This document shows, piece by piece, positions 1 through 7,178 of a stretch of 64,000 nt of DNA (position 1 is the stretch's first letter; each line of letters starts with the position of its first letter). Both the position numbers and the translations under genes were made by a program. Under the pieces are notes generated by a model, which was given only the letters and a program-made list of their open reading frames with translations, was not told the DNA's origin and ran no database searches. The stretch covers positions 84,736-148,735 of the forward strand of contig JAJEHL010000010.1 of the NCBI GenBank assembly GCA_022823725.1. Reading direction: 5' to 3'. This DNA comes from Candidatus Latescibacterota bacterium. GTDB lineage: Bacteria; Latescibacterota; UBA2968.

Positions 1-2
1 TG

Positions 3-452
3 GAATGTGGCACGGGCAATCTGATGGGCATTGCAGGCCTGTTGTACGCGCAGAAATGGATGCAACGCGAAGGTGTGGAAAATATTCATGCACGCGAGAT
101 GGCTTTATTCAAACAACTGGTCAATGGCCTGCGCGAAGTCGATGGGACCATTTTATATTGCGCTGCAAATCACGATCAACACGTACCCGTATTGTCGGTC
201 AATATCGAAGGAATGACAGCGAATAATGTGGGTACATTGCTGGATGTGAAGTTCAATGTGGCAACGCGCACGGGATTGCAATGCGCGCCAAAGGTACATG
301 AAACCCTGGGAACGAAAGCGATGAAGGGCACTGTGCGACTTTCGCTGGGTCCCTTCAATACCGAAGCGCATATTGAAACTGTGATCGCGGGCTTGAGCGA
401 TATATCCAAACGACATGGGCGAATAAAAGGTCAGGTGCGGAATGGCGTATGA
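3..452 (+). CDS. Cysteine desulfurase family protein (class V aminotransferase), C-terminal part
   Basis: The reading frame is open from the left edge, so the N-terminal two thirds, including the PLP lysine, lie outside the window. What remains is the small C-terminal domain of a PLP-dependent class V aminotransferase. The segment RTGLQCAP followed by H and LGT matches the loop that carries the catalytic cysteine in cysteine desulfurases (persulfide on Cys, sulfur taken from L-cysteine). GTVRLSLGPFNTEAHI is the usual family ending. The stop codon lies 11 bases inside the next gene, a DsrC-like sulfur carrier, which suggests translational coupling and a sulfur-transfer role. Another class V enzyme is possible, but the RxGxxCAP loop favours a desulfurase. 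Confidence 0.85.
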   Translation, partial: ECGTGNLMGIAGLLYAQKWMQREGVENIHAREMALFKQLVNGLREVDGTILYCAANHDQHVPVLSVNIEGMTANNVGTLLDVKFNVATRTGLQCAPKVHETLGTKAMKGTVRLSLGPFNTEAHIETVIAGLSDISKRHGRIKGQVRNGV

Positions 453-765
453 AATTGTGACGCTGGGTGGCAAAGAAATTGAGGTGGATGAAGATGGATT
501 TATCCAGCAACCCGCGCTCTGGGACGAAGACGTGGCACGCGATCTCGCCCGGCAAGATGGCATTGAGGAGATGACCTCAGATCACTGGCAGGTGGTGTAT
601 TACATCCGCAATTACTGGTTGAAATTTGAAATCGCCCCATTGATCCGCCGCTTGTGCAAAGAAACAGAAAAAGATATCGATACAATTTACGACCTGTTTT
701 CCGCAGGTCCTGCAGATGGCGCGTGTAAAATCGCGGGTTTGCCTACGCCTACGGGGTGTACGTGA
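442..765 (+). CDS. DsrC/TusE family sulfur carrier with both C-terminal cysteines
   Basis: This 107-residue protein has the size and pattern of the DsrC/TusE/DsvC family. The C-terminal arm reads GACKIAGLPTPTGCT, giving Cys95 and Cys106 separated by ten residues, with the last Cys penultimate. In the family, proteins with both cysteines are true DsrC, which cycles a trisulfide or persulfide with dissimilatory sulfite reductase. TusE-type proteins for tRNA thiolation usually keep only the last Cys. The start overlaps the preceding cysteine desulfurase by 11 bases, so the pair probably form a sulfur relay. No dsrAB, tusABCD or heterodisulfide reductase gene is visible in the window, so the partner is unknown. 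Confidence 0.9.
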   Translation: MAYEIVTLGGKEIEVDEDGFIQQPALWDEDVARDLARQDGIEEMTSDHWQVVYYIRNYWLKFEIAPLIRRLCKETEKDIDTIYDLFSAGPADGACKIAGLPTPTGCT

Positions 766-771
766 CCAACT

Positions 772-1668
772 CTACCTTGTGCGCGCTTGAATATTCGACA
801 TATCTTCAACAACCGTGAGCAAACCCGAATGGTCGAGTTCGCCGCGGCCTTTGACCATTGCAGTCTTGAAAAGCTCAAAGACCTCGCTTGTAACGGGCAA
901 GGGTACGCCAAAATCATTACTCGTTTTCTGGATGATATTGAGGTCTTTGTAGTGCAGGCGAATGCGAAAACCGGGATCAAAATCGCCGTTGACCATGCGC
1001 TCGCCCCTGTTTTCAAGCACACCGCAGCGGGCGAGGCCTCCGCTGAGTACCTGAACAATTTTGATTGGATCAACACCCGCTTTGGTACCCATTGTGAGGG
1101 CTTCAGATACGCCGGCAATAGTGACGGCAACGAGGATCTGATTACACGCTTTCACGGTTTGTCCCGCACCGAGAGGTCCACACAAAATCGCACTTTGTCC
1201 CATAATGTCAAAGAGTGGTCTAACCGTGTTGAACGTATCTTCATCGCCGCCAACCATAATGGAAAGGGTGGCGTTTTGAGCGCCGATATCGCCACCGCTG
1301 ACGGGTGCATCCAAGCTTTTAACGCCTTTTTCCGCGAGCACCTCCCCCACCTGCGTGGTGACACTGGGCGCAATCGTGCTCATATCGACGAAAATCAGCT
1401 CCTCGTGCGCGCCTTCAATAATGCCGCCCTCGCCCAAAGCAACGCTTTCAACATCGGGCGAATCGGGCAACATAGTGATAACGATATCGCTTTGTTCTGC
1501 CACTTCTTTACCAGAATACGCTTCTGCCGCTCCTTTACCGACGAGTTCATCAACTGCATCTCGATTGCGGTTGTGTACGACGAGTTCATATCCAGCATCT
1601 ATCAAATGACCAGCCATTGGCTTGCCCATGATCCCGAGACCGATAAACCCAATTTTTGGCTCCGACAT
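772..1668 (-). CDS. NAD(P)-dependent beta-hydroxyacid dehydrogenase (tartronate semialdehyde reductase / 3-hydroxyisobutyrate dehydrogenase family)
   Basis: The N-terminus carries the Rossmann dinucleotide motif GFIGLGIMGKPMA. It is followed by the substrate-binding DAPVSGG segment and by GAGQTVKACNQ, which holds the catalytic lysine of this family. The length of 298 residues is normal. I chose the ATG at 1668 because AGGAG lies seven bases upstream; an upstream TTG at 1686 would include the ribosome-binding site in the coding region. The family reduces tartronate semialdehyde to glycerate or oxidises 3-hydroxyisobutyrate, and sequence alone does not settle the substrate. It converges on the DsrC-like gene with six bases between the stops and no obvious terminator. 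Confidence 0.85.
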   Translation of the reverse strand: MSEPKIGFIGLGIMGKPMAGHLIDAGYELVVHNRNRDAVDELVGKGAAEAYSGKEVAEQSDIVITMLPDSPDVESVALGEGGIIEGAHEELIFVDMSTIAPSVTTQVGEVLAEKGVKSLDAPVSGGDIGAQNATLSIMVGGDEDTFNTVRPLFDIMGQSAILCGPLGAGQTVKACNQILVAVTIAGVSEALTMGTKAGVDPIKIVQVLSGGLARCGVLENRGERMVNGDFDPGFRIRLHYKDLNIIQKTSNDFGVPLPVTSEVFELFKTAMVKGRGELDHSGLLTVVEDMSNIQARTR

Positions 1669-1717
1669 GTATTGAACTCCTTTCAACGAAAAATATAATT
1701 TGTCAAAACAAGGATTT

Positions 1718-2641
1718 CTACAACTTCCTCAACTCTGCAAGTGATGGAAAGGCATGCCGTTCCCACACCCGAACGACCACCCCATCCACGATATAAGCCA
1801 ATCGCGGATACCCATGCGCATGGGTCAAACGCTTGAAATCAGCAAAAGAAATAGTTGCTATGGTAAAACGCGGTCGGAACTGCATTTTGAATTGCGCGGA
1901 CACGGGATGATCTTTGGGATACTGGCTCAAAGCAATCAATCTGGGCACTTCTGGATCGGCAGCCCAGACATTGAGCTTGGGCACGGCGGCCTGGCAATAG
2001 TGGCAATTCGGACTGAACAACTCAATCAGATAGGCTCCCTGCGTCAAATCGATATCCGTATCTAACAGTGATAAACCTTTCAGATAATCACCCACCTGCA
2101 GATCTGAGCCAGCTATGCGGTCGCGCTCGGGCATATAGCGAAAACCCAACACCGTTAGAGAAACCAATCCACCGACCAGAACCACCCACCTGCCCCATGC
2201 CCATCGCGCAACAGACCGCCGCCGCAATCCCCACCAGGAAAAGACCAGCAGCCCCAGCATGAGAAAATTTTCCACCATCGCCTCAACCGGCGAGCGTTCG
2301 ACCAACGTGCCAAAACACCCGCAACTCTCCCCCATTCCCCGATGCCATGCATGGGCGGTAATTGCGATAAAGAAGATCATCATTACCGATCCTATGGGTA
2401 CAACGATACGCGGCTTCCAATCGACCAGAAGCGCGAGACCCACCAGGCATTCCATCGGACCGAGCAACAGAGCCAATTTGGCGACCATCTCCACTGTCTC
2501 GCGCCCTACAAAAACCTGAGCAGGCATCACAGCCTCCCAAAAAAAGAGCACGGGATCCCATATCTTAGTCAGACCAGCCACCAGAAAAACCACACCCATA
2601 ATCCGCTGGCTTATCCAAAGGCTCTTCTCTAATCTACTCAT
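1718..2641 (-). CDS. MauE/DoxX-like membrane protein fused to a thioredoxin-like domain
   Basis: The first ~140 residues form about four membrane segments and contain Cys107-Gly-Cys109 in ESCGCFG, the signature of the MauE/DoxD-type redox membrane family. A further membrane segment near residues 150-168 leads into a C-terminal thioredoxin-like domain with the CxxC motif Cys213-His-Tyr-Cys216. MauE-type proteins pass reducing or oxidising equivalents to periplasmic substrates, and here the presumed soluble partner is fused to the membrane part. It probably works in extracytoplasmic disulfide chemistry. The 307-residue length fits such a fusion. It lies 14 bases upstream of nothing functionally obvious: mqnD is the next gene on the same strand, on its upstream side. 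Confidence 0.75.
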   Translation of the reverse strand: MSRLEKSLWISQRIMGVVFLVAGLTKIWDPVLFFWEAVMPAQVFVGRETVEMVAKLALLLGPMECLVGLALLVDWKPRIVVPIGSVMMIFFIAITAHAWHRGMGESCGCFGTLVERSPVEAMVENFLMLGLLVFSWWGLRRRSVARWAWGRWVVLVGGLVSLTVLGFRYMPERDRIAGSDLQVGDYLKGLSLLDTDIDLTQGAYLIELFSPNCHYCQAAVPKLNVWAADPEVPRLIALSQYPKDHPVSAQFKMQFRPRFTIATISFADFKRLTHAHGYPRLAYIVDGVVVRVWERHAFPSLAELRKL

Positions 2642-2655
2642 AGACGTACCCTCTT

Positions 2656-3486
2656 TCAGTCAAAAAATAACGGCTGATTAGATCTCGGTACAATACCCGC
2701 TTCTTCTGCCCGCGCAAAAAGATCGATCAGCGCAGCCTCGCCATCTGCGCAGTAATCTAACGTGTATTCATTGACATAGAGATCGATATGCTGCTGCATC
2801 ACGGCTTCGTCCATCTCCTGCGCGTGCTGGCGGATATAATTTTTAACTGCATCGGGATTGGAATGTGCATATTCTACACTGGCGCAAAGAGATATATCAA
2901 TCTGTTGAACTTTTTCTACGCCGAGATCGCGCCGGGCAAGAATACCACCGAGCGGAATGGGATGTCCCGTAGATTCCTCCCACCATTCGCCCAGGTCAAT
3001 GATTTTGTGCAAACCATAATCGGGATAGGTAAAACGCGATTCATGGATGATCACGCCGGCATCGACATCGCCTTTTTGCGTAGCCTCCATTATCTCGTGA
3101 AAAGGCATCGCGACGAGGTCGTCAAGCGCGGGATTAAAGAGACGCAACAAGAGCGCGGCCGTGGTGAGTTTCCCCGGAATAGCAATGCGTTTGCCCAACA
3201 GATCGCGCGGATCAAAGGCATCGGACGCGATAACGAGCGGGCCACATCCTCGCCCCAATGCCCCACCCGAATGCAGCAGACAATACCGGTCACGCATAAA
3301 TGCAAACGCATGGAATGATATCTTGGTCATATCCAATTTACCAGCCACAGCCATGCGATTCAGGGTCTCGATATCTTCGAGAACCTCGCGGCATCTGGGC
3401 GCGCCATCTATTTTTTCGTGAACCAGGCCGTAAAAAATATATGTGTCATTAGGACAAGGAGAATAACCGAGAGAAATGCGGGGCAT
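2656..3486 (-). CDS. mqnD: 1,4-dihydroxy-6-naphthoate synthase (futalosine pathway of menaquinone)
   Basis: The 276-residue protein begins with ISLGYSPCPNDTYIFYGLVH, the characteristic MqnD N-terminus, and continues with the periplasmic-binding-protein-like fold of the MqnA/MqnD family (KISFHAFAF, the glycine-rich GRGCGPLV segment, VIIHESRFTY). MqnD converts cyclic dehypoxanthine futalosine to 1,4-dihydroxy-6-naphthoate. The open frame runs much further upstream, but the ATG at 3486 is preceded by GAGG at a suitable distance and starts exactly where homologues start. Thirteen bases separate it from the upstream mqnB stop, so the two form an operon. mqnA, mqnC and mqnE are not in the window. 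Confidence 0.93.
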   Translation of the reverse strand: MPRISLGYSPCPNDTYIFYGLVHEKIDGAPRCREVLEDIETLNRMAVAGKLDMTKISFHAFAFMRDRYCLLHSGGALGRGCGPLVIASDAFDPRDLLGKRIAIPGKLTTAALLLRLFNPALDDLVAMPFHEIMEATQKGDVDAGVIIHESRFTYPDYGLHKIIDLGEWWEESTGHPIPLGGILARRDLGVEKVQQIDISLCASVEYAHSNPDAVKNYIRQHAQEMDEAVMQQHIDLYVNEYTLDYCADGEAALIDLFARAEEAGIVPRSNQPLFFD

Positions 3487-3499
3487 GGTGAACCTCGTG

Positions 3500-4219
3500 T
3501 CATAGAGCCTCAATGAATTTTCGCGCTGCAATTTGCACCCTCTGGACGGCATGTGGAATATCCCAGGCATCTTTATTGCGGTCTTCCACATAGTTGCTAA
3601 TAGCGCGCAATTCGAGAAATGGAACGGCATAAAGGGTGCAGACATGCGCTGCAGCCGCGCCCTCCATATTTTCGCATATCGCATTAAAACGCGCTGCCAG
3701 TTCATTGCCAATATCCTCGCGCCCCGTACATTGTTGCACTGTGACAAAAGGTCCTTGCACAACGCATTCACCCGATTGTTCGAGTATGTGTTGTGCTCTG
3801 GCAACAAACGCGGGATCAACAGGATACGTATTGTAATAATCGCGATCAACCGATAGGACAGGAATACCGATCTCATCGGCAGGAGACCAGCCAACAGGTG
3901 TGATAACGCCTAAATCGCCATAATTTTCTTCGGTTGCAAGTGCGAGATCTCCCTTGTCCAAACCACTGCCGAGATAAGCACCGCCAATGCCGATTTGCAG
4001 GACGAGCTCGGGTTCAATTTCTTGCAGTGCAACAGTCAGAGCCTGCGCTGTATTGACCGCGCCAATACCCGTTTCAATCAGGACAACGGGGTTGATGCCA
4101 ATCATACCGCGAACCCAGGCGCGATGACCTATGCGCTGCGTTGTCACCTGTTGAAGGCTATCGCGCAAAAGCTGTTGCTCATAAGCCGTCGCTGTCAGGA
4201 TGAGCAGAGGATCGGGCAT
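3500..4219 (-). CDS. mqnB: Futalosine hydrolase / nucleosidase
   Basis: This 239-residue protein of the purine/MTA nucleosidase superfamily has the GIGAVNTA motif near residue 52, QIGIGGAYLGSGLDKGDL in the middle, and CENMEGAAAAHVC, the nucleoside-binding Met-Glu segment. RAISNYVEDRN follows, with an Asn-Tyr-Val-Glu in place of the SD motif of MTA/SAH nucleosidases, as is usual in MqnB. It removes hypoxanthine from futalosine. Its position directly upstream of mqnD, with 13 bases between them, supports the assignment over a general MTA/SAH nucleosidase. Menaquinone by this route implies anaerobic or microaerobic respiration, or a menaquinone-only quinone pool. Confidence 0.9.
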   Translation of the reverse strand: MPDPLLILTATAYEQQLLRDSLQQVTTQRIGHRAWVRGMIGINPVVLIETGIGAVNTAQALTVALQEIEPELVLQIGIGGAYLGSGLDKGDLALATEENYGDLGVITPVGWSPADEIGIPVLSVDRDYYNTYPVDPAFVARAQHILEQSGECVVQGPFVTVQQCTGREDIGNELAARFNAICENMEGAAAAHVCTLYAVPFLELRAISNYVEDRNKDAWDIPHAVQRVQIAARKFIEAL

Positions 4220-4229
4220 GATCGATCAC

Positions 4230-5249
4230 CTAAAACGAAAAGGGCATCTTCAAAGGCACAGTTCGCCGTGCAGGTTCGTACCATCCTTGAGATGCGAAAT
4301 GATCGGAATGCAAATAGCATTTTACATCTACCTGATCACGCCCCTCGGTAAAGGTCAAAATCCGACTCATCGGCACGTTCTTTTGCCCGTGAAATTTTGA
4401 AATTGCAGCGACGTTGATAAATGTCGCGCCCCACTTCTGTTCCACATGCGAACGCCCACCGGTCGTATCCTCAGGATTTGTGTGCGTATGCCCGCCCAAC
4501 CAGATATCACAAACACCGGGATTATCTGCCAGAACACCCTCAAACTGTCCACTATCTGGTTTGCCACCCACCCAGTAGAGATACGAAGCCCCAATAGGCG
4601 CGCCATCGTCAAAACGACCGTGATAACCTTCATCCACCCCCACCCAATCGAGCGAAGCAACCGTCGTCTCTTTTAACATATGGTGATGTGCAGAAATGAT
4701 AATTTTATCCCGATGGGAAAGCACCATATCGCGCCACCATTCAAATGTCTCTTGCGTGACCGCGCCCGCGGGGTAACCGCCCCTTTTCCCCCGTCCCACA
4801 GGTGGCCCACCGTCATTGCGATCTCCCATACACAAAAACAGAATATTGCCCACCTCAAAAGAATACCGATCCCACTGTCCGGTTACGGGATACGGTCGCT
4901 GATCGGCATAAACACCCGAATATCCGGAGCTCATACCCATCGGATCCCCCCACTTTTGAAACCACCACTGCGTCTCTTCATCGGGACCACTCGCATCGTG
5001 ATTGCCCACGATATTATAAAAATGCGATCGCGGATGTTTGGTCGATACACTGTATTGCCGAACCACCTCCTCGCCTTCTTCATCATCGGGCGGTTCCTGC
5101 GCGCCGGATAAATCGCCAATATCGAGCATCACATCCCATTCAAAATCTCGCTCAGCCTGCAAAATGGCGGTTTCCAAACTCCTTCGCCCACGCCGCAAAT
5201 CCGTTCCCACATGCGCGTCTCCACCAGCCCAGAGTGTAAATGCGCTCAT
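4230..5249 (-). CDS. Calcineurin-like metallophosphoesterase
   Basis: The motifs of a dimetal phosphoesterase appear in order: GDAHVG near the N-terminus, MLDIGDLSG, IVGNHDASG, ISAHHHML and LGGHTHTN. These supply the Asp, His and Asn ligands of the binuclear centre. The 339-residue protein has no signal peptide. I chose the ATG at 5249 because it overlaps the TGA of the upstream dioxygenase gene as ATGA, a standard coupling. The function is probably hydrolysis of a small phosphodiester or phosphomonoester linked to the neighbouring dioxygenase/oxidoreductase cluster. The substrate cannot be read from the sequence. Confidence 0.85.
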   Translation of the reverse strand: MSAFTLWAGGDAHVGTDLRRGRRSLETAILQAERDFEWDVMLDIGDLSGAQEPPDDEEGEEVVRQYSVSTKHPRSHFYNIVGNHDASGPDEETQWWFQKWGDPMGMSSGYSGVYADQRPYPVTGQWDRYSFEVGNILFLCMGDRNDGGPPVGRGKRGGYPAGAVTQETFEWWRDMVLSHRDKIIISAHHHMLKETTVASLDWVGVDEGYHGRFDDGAPIGASYLYWVGGKPDSGQFEGVLADNPGVCDIWLGGHTHTNPEDTTGGRSHVEQKWGATFINVAAISKFHGQKNVPMSRILTFTEGRDQVDVKCYLHSDHFASQGWYEPARRTVPLKMPFSF

Positions 5250-6121
5250 TGCGATCCCCGCCAACCGATATCAATACTCGTGTACCCATCTGTATATCGC
5301 TTCAAATGGTCTGGTAGATTTTTCAAAAACCACTGGCCCGATTCCGGTATCTTCCACGGAATATCGATCCTGTGATTGCGATCTCTAAACCCAATCGCGC
5401 ACGAAAGGCGCGTCTCCTCCAACCGATTGGGAAATGCCCCGTGGTACGTGCGGTGGGCAAACACAATCATATCTCCCCCATTTGTGAACAGGGGCACCAA
5501 CCCCGGAATATCAAATCCCGCGTAGCGATGTTCTTCCTCGTCTTCGGGATAAAACGAACGTTGATCTGCCGTCATCTTAAATCCTCTGGGACCTTCCCAT
5601 CCCTCCACATGAGAATCTTCAATCACACACAGACCACCGTGAACCGGGCGCGACCCCGTCAGGTAAAACCACTTGCCAGACGGCCAGAGTCCGCGATTCA
5701 ACACATCGCCCGAGTTCAAAATTTTATCGGAATATCCACACCAATCCGTATGCCACCCCACGGGCTGAGACCCCGACATGCGGATAATCGCAGCAGAGCG
5801 ATGGACAGTCATATCATCCGTGCCAATCAAATGCCGGTGAATATCCATAAACGGCTCGTATTCCAAAAGCTCCCAGGCGCCCGATCCAGATTCGATCCAC
5901 GCATGCCGCGTGCGACTCTGTCCGCCCTTTAACGTTCCGTCTGGATCTGTACCGTCATACACCGCCTGTTTGAGCTTTTCCACAATCTCATCCGGCAATA
6001 CATCTTTAATAATCGCAAACCCGTGCGCCTCCAGGCACTCGGACATAGCATCGAGTTCATCTGTCTCAAACTCATAACAATAGCCCAAATCGGGCTTTTT
6101 AATATGTGAATAGTCTGACAT
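5246..6121 (-). CDS. Phytanoyl-CoA dioxygenase (PhyH) family protein
   Basis: This 291-residue member of the Fe(II)/2-oxoglutarate-dependent dioxygenase superfamily carries the facial triad as His124-Thr-Asp126 in GWHTDWCG and His227 in AHRTYHGAFPN. A distal arginine (Arg238, EETRLS) is suited to binding 2-oxoglutarate. GFAIIKDVLPDEIVEKLK at the N-terminus is typical of the family. Such proteins are strongly expanded in several uncultured marine and sponge-associated phyla, where substrates are mostly unknown. The stop overlaps the metallophosphoesterase start by four bases, so the two are co-translated. Upstream on the same strand is a Gfo/Idh/MocA gene. Confidence 0.88.
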   Translation of the reverse strand: MSDYSHIKKPDLGYCYEFETDELDAMSECLEAHGFAIIKDVLPDEIVEKLKQAVYDGTDPDGTLKGGQSRTRHAWIESGSGAWELLEYEPFMDIHRHLIGTDDMTVHRSAAIIRMSGSQPVGWHTDWCGYSDKILNSGDVLNRGLWPSGKWFYLTGSRPVHGGLCVIEDSHVEGWEGPRGFKMTADQRSFYPEDEEEHRYAGFDIPGLVPLFTNGGDMIVFAHRTYHGAFPNRLEETRLSCAIGFRDRNHRIDIPWKIPESGQWFLKNLPDHLKRYTDGYTSIDIGWRGSQ

Positions 6122-6150
6122 TTTTCCTCCATTGTATGCTACGCTACACT

Positions 6151-7164
6151 TTATCTGGGTGGATCAGAAGACAGAGCATTTCCATCTGTCACCTGGCACC
6201 CGGCCAACAACACTTCTTGCACGGTTAAATCGTGTGCCTGTGAATAATCCGGTTCTTTCTCGCCATTCATACACGCCCTCAACTCCCGCAACAGCGTTGG
6301 AAAACTATCGGGAGGTTCAATCTCCAATTCTTGCCAGCCGCTCTGATACCCTTCGGCTTCCTCTTCTAAGCACAAACTCAGATTATTGGAGCCAATGGGC
6401 GCGTGAAGCACTGTTCCTGCCGTCCCATGCACCTCAATCCGCCGCGCCATACCCACCTGCATAGCGGCCATGTCAATCGTACCCAGACCGCGTTCAAAAT
6501 CGTGTACCACAACCGCATTGTCAACGACAGTTCGTTTGCCGTAATGTTTTCGGAGAATCGGATGTACATCTGTCGGGCGTCCCATCAGAGCCACCATAAT
6601 ATCTACGAGATGACCCGCCATTTCAAAATAAATTCCGCCGTGATAAATACCATTCTCTTCTTCCAACTCTGTGCGCCAACTGTGGGGCTTTGGGATGTGC
6701 CCGCGGTAAGCGTAAATATCACCTAACACACCCAGCCTTGCTAATCGGATAATCTCGTGAACGCCCGGATTATACCGCCACATATAGGCCAAATTAAGGA
6801 CTAATTGTTTATCCGATGCCAATTTTTGGATGCGCTTAAACTGGTCCAGATTGACCCCCGCGGGTTTTTCCAGCAACACATGCTTGCCTGCGGTAAGTGC
6901 TCGTTCGGCATAATCCAGGTTCTGATAGACATGGCCTTCTACAATGACAGCATCAACCTCACTGTTTAACACTGTGTCAACCGAATCAAAAACGGGAATA
7001 TTCAGCCCCTCTTCCTCGCTCTTTTCCCGCCTGATCGCAATTACTGCGGGATCGGGATCGTACATGCCAATGAACTCAACCTCATCGGGTAACCGCGCAG
7101 CTTCGCGCAAGTGCATACCCGTGTGACTGTGCCAACAACCTAAGAACGCAATTTTTAATGCCAT
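6151..7164 (-). CDS. Gfo/Idh/MocA family NAD(P)-dependent oxidoreductase
   Basis: The 337-residue protein starts with a Rossmann fold whose glycine loop is degenerate (FLGCWHSHTGMHL instead of GxGxxG), followed by the EKPAG motif near residue 100 and a C-terminal alpha/beta domain containing GIYFEMAGHLVDIM. Members oxidise or reduce sugars, inositols and related polyols. GGAG lies seven bases upstream of the ATG. It sits between the heparinase-like gene and the PhyH-like gene with gaps of 14 and 29 bases, so it probably belongs to the same transcript. A sugar-acid or glycoside substrate is inferred from that context. Confidence 0.87.
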   Translation of the reverse strand: MALKIAFLGCWHSHTGMHLREAARLPDEVEFIGMYDPDPAVIAIRREKSEEEGLNIPVFDSVDTVLNSEVDAVIVEGHVYQNLDYAERALTAGKHVLLEKPAGVNLDQFKRIQKLASDKQLVLNLAYMWRYNPGVHEIIRLARLGVLGDIYAYRGHIPKPHSWRTELEEENGIYHGGIYFEMAGHLVDIMVALMGRPTDVHPILRKHYGKRTVVDNAVVVHDFERGLGTIDMAAMQVGMARRIEVHGTAGTVLHAPIGSNNLSLCLEEEAEGYQSGWQELEIEPPDSFPTLLRELRACMNGEKEPDYSQAHDLTVQEVLLAGCQVTDGNALSSDPPR

Positions 7165-7178
7165 TGAAAACTCCTTTA

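Noticed and set aside
787..1698. Long plus-strand open frame opposite the hydroxyacid dehydrogenase
   Set aside because: It has no ribosome-binding site or recognisable domain, and the minus strand holds a clear enzyme. It is an antisense shadow.
2656..3894. A 412-residue protein starting at 3894 with a novel N-terminal domain before MqnD
   Set aside because: The extra N-terminus lies inside mqnB in another frame. The ATG at 3486 has a ribosome-binding site and matches the family start.
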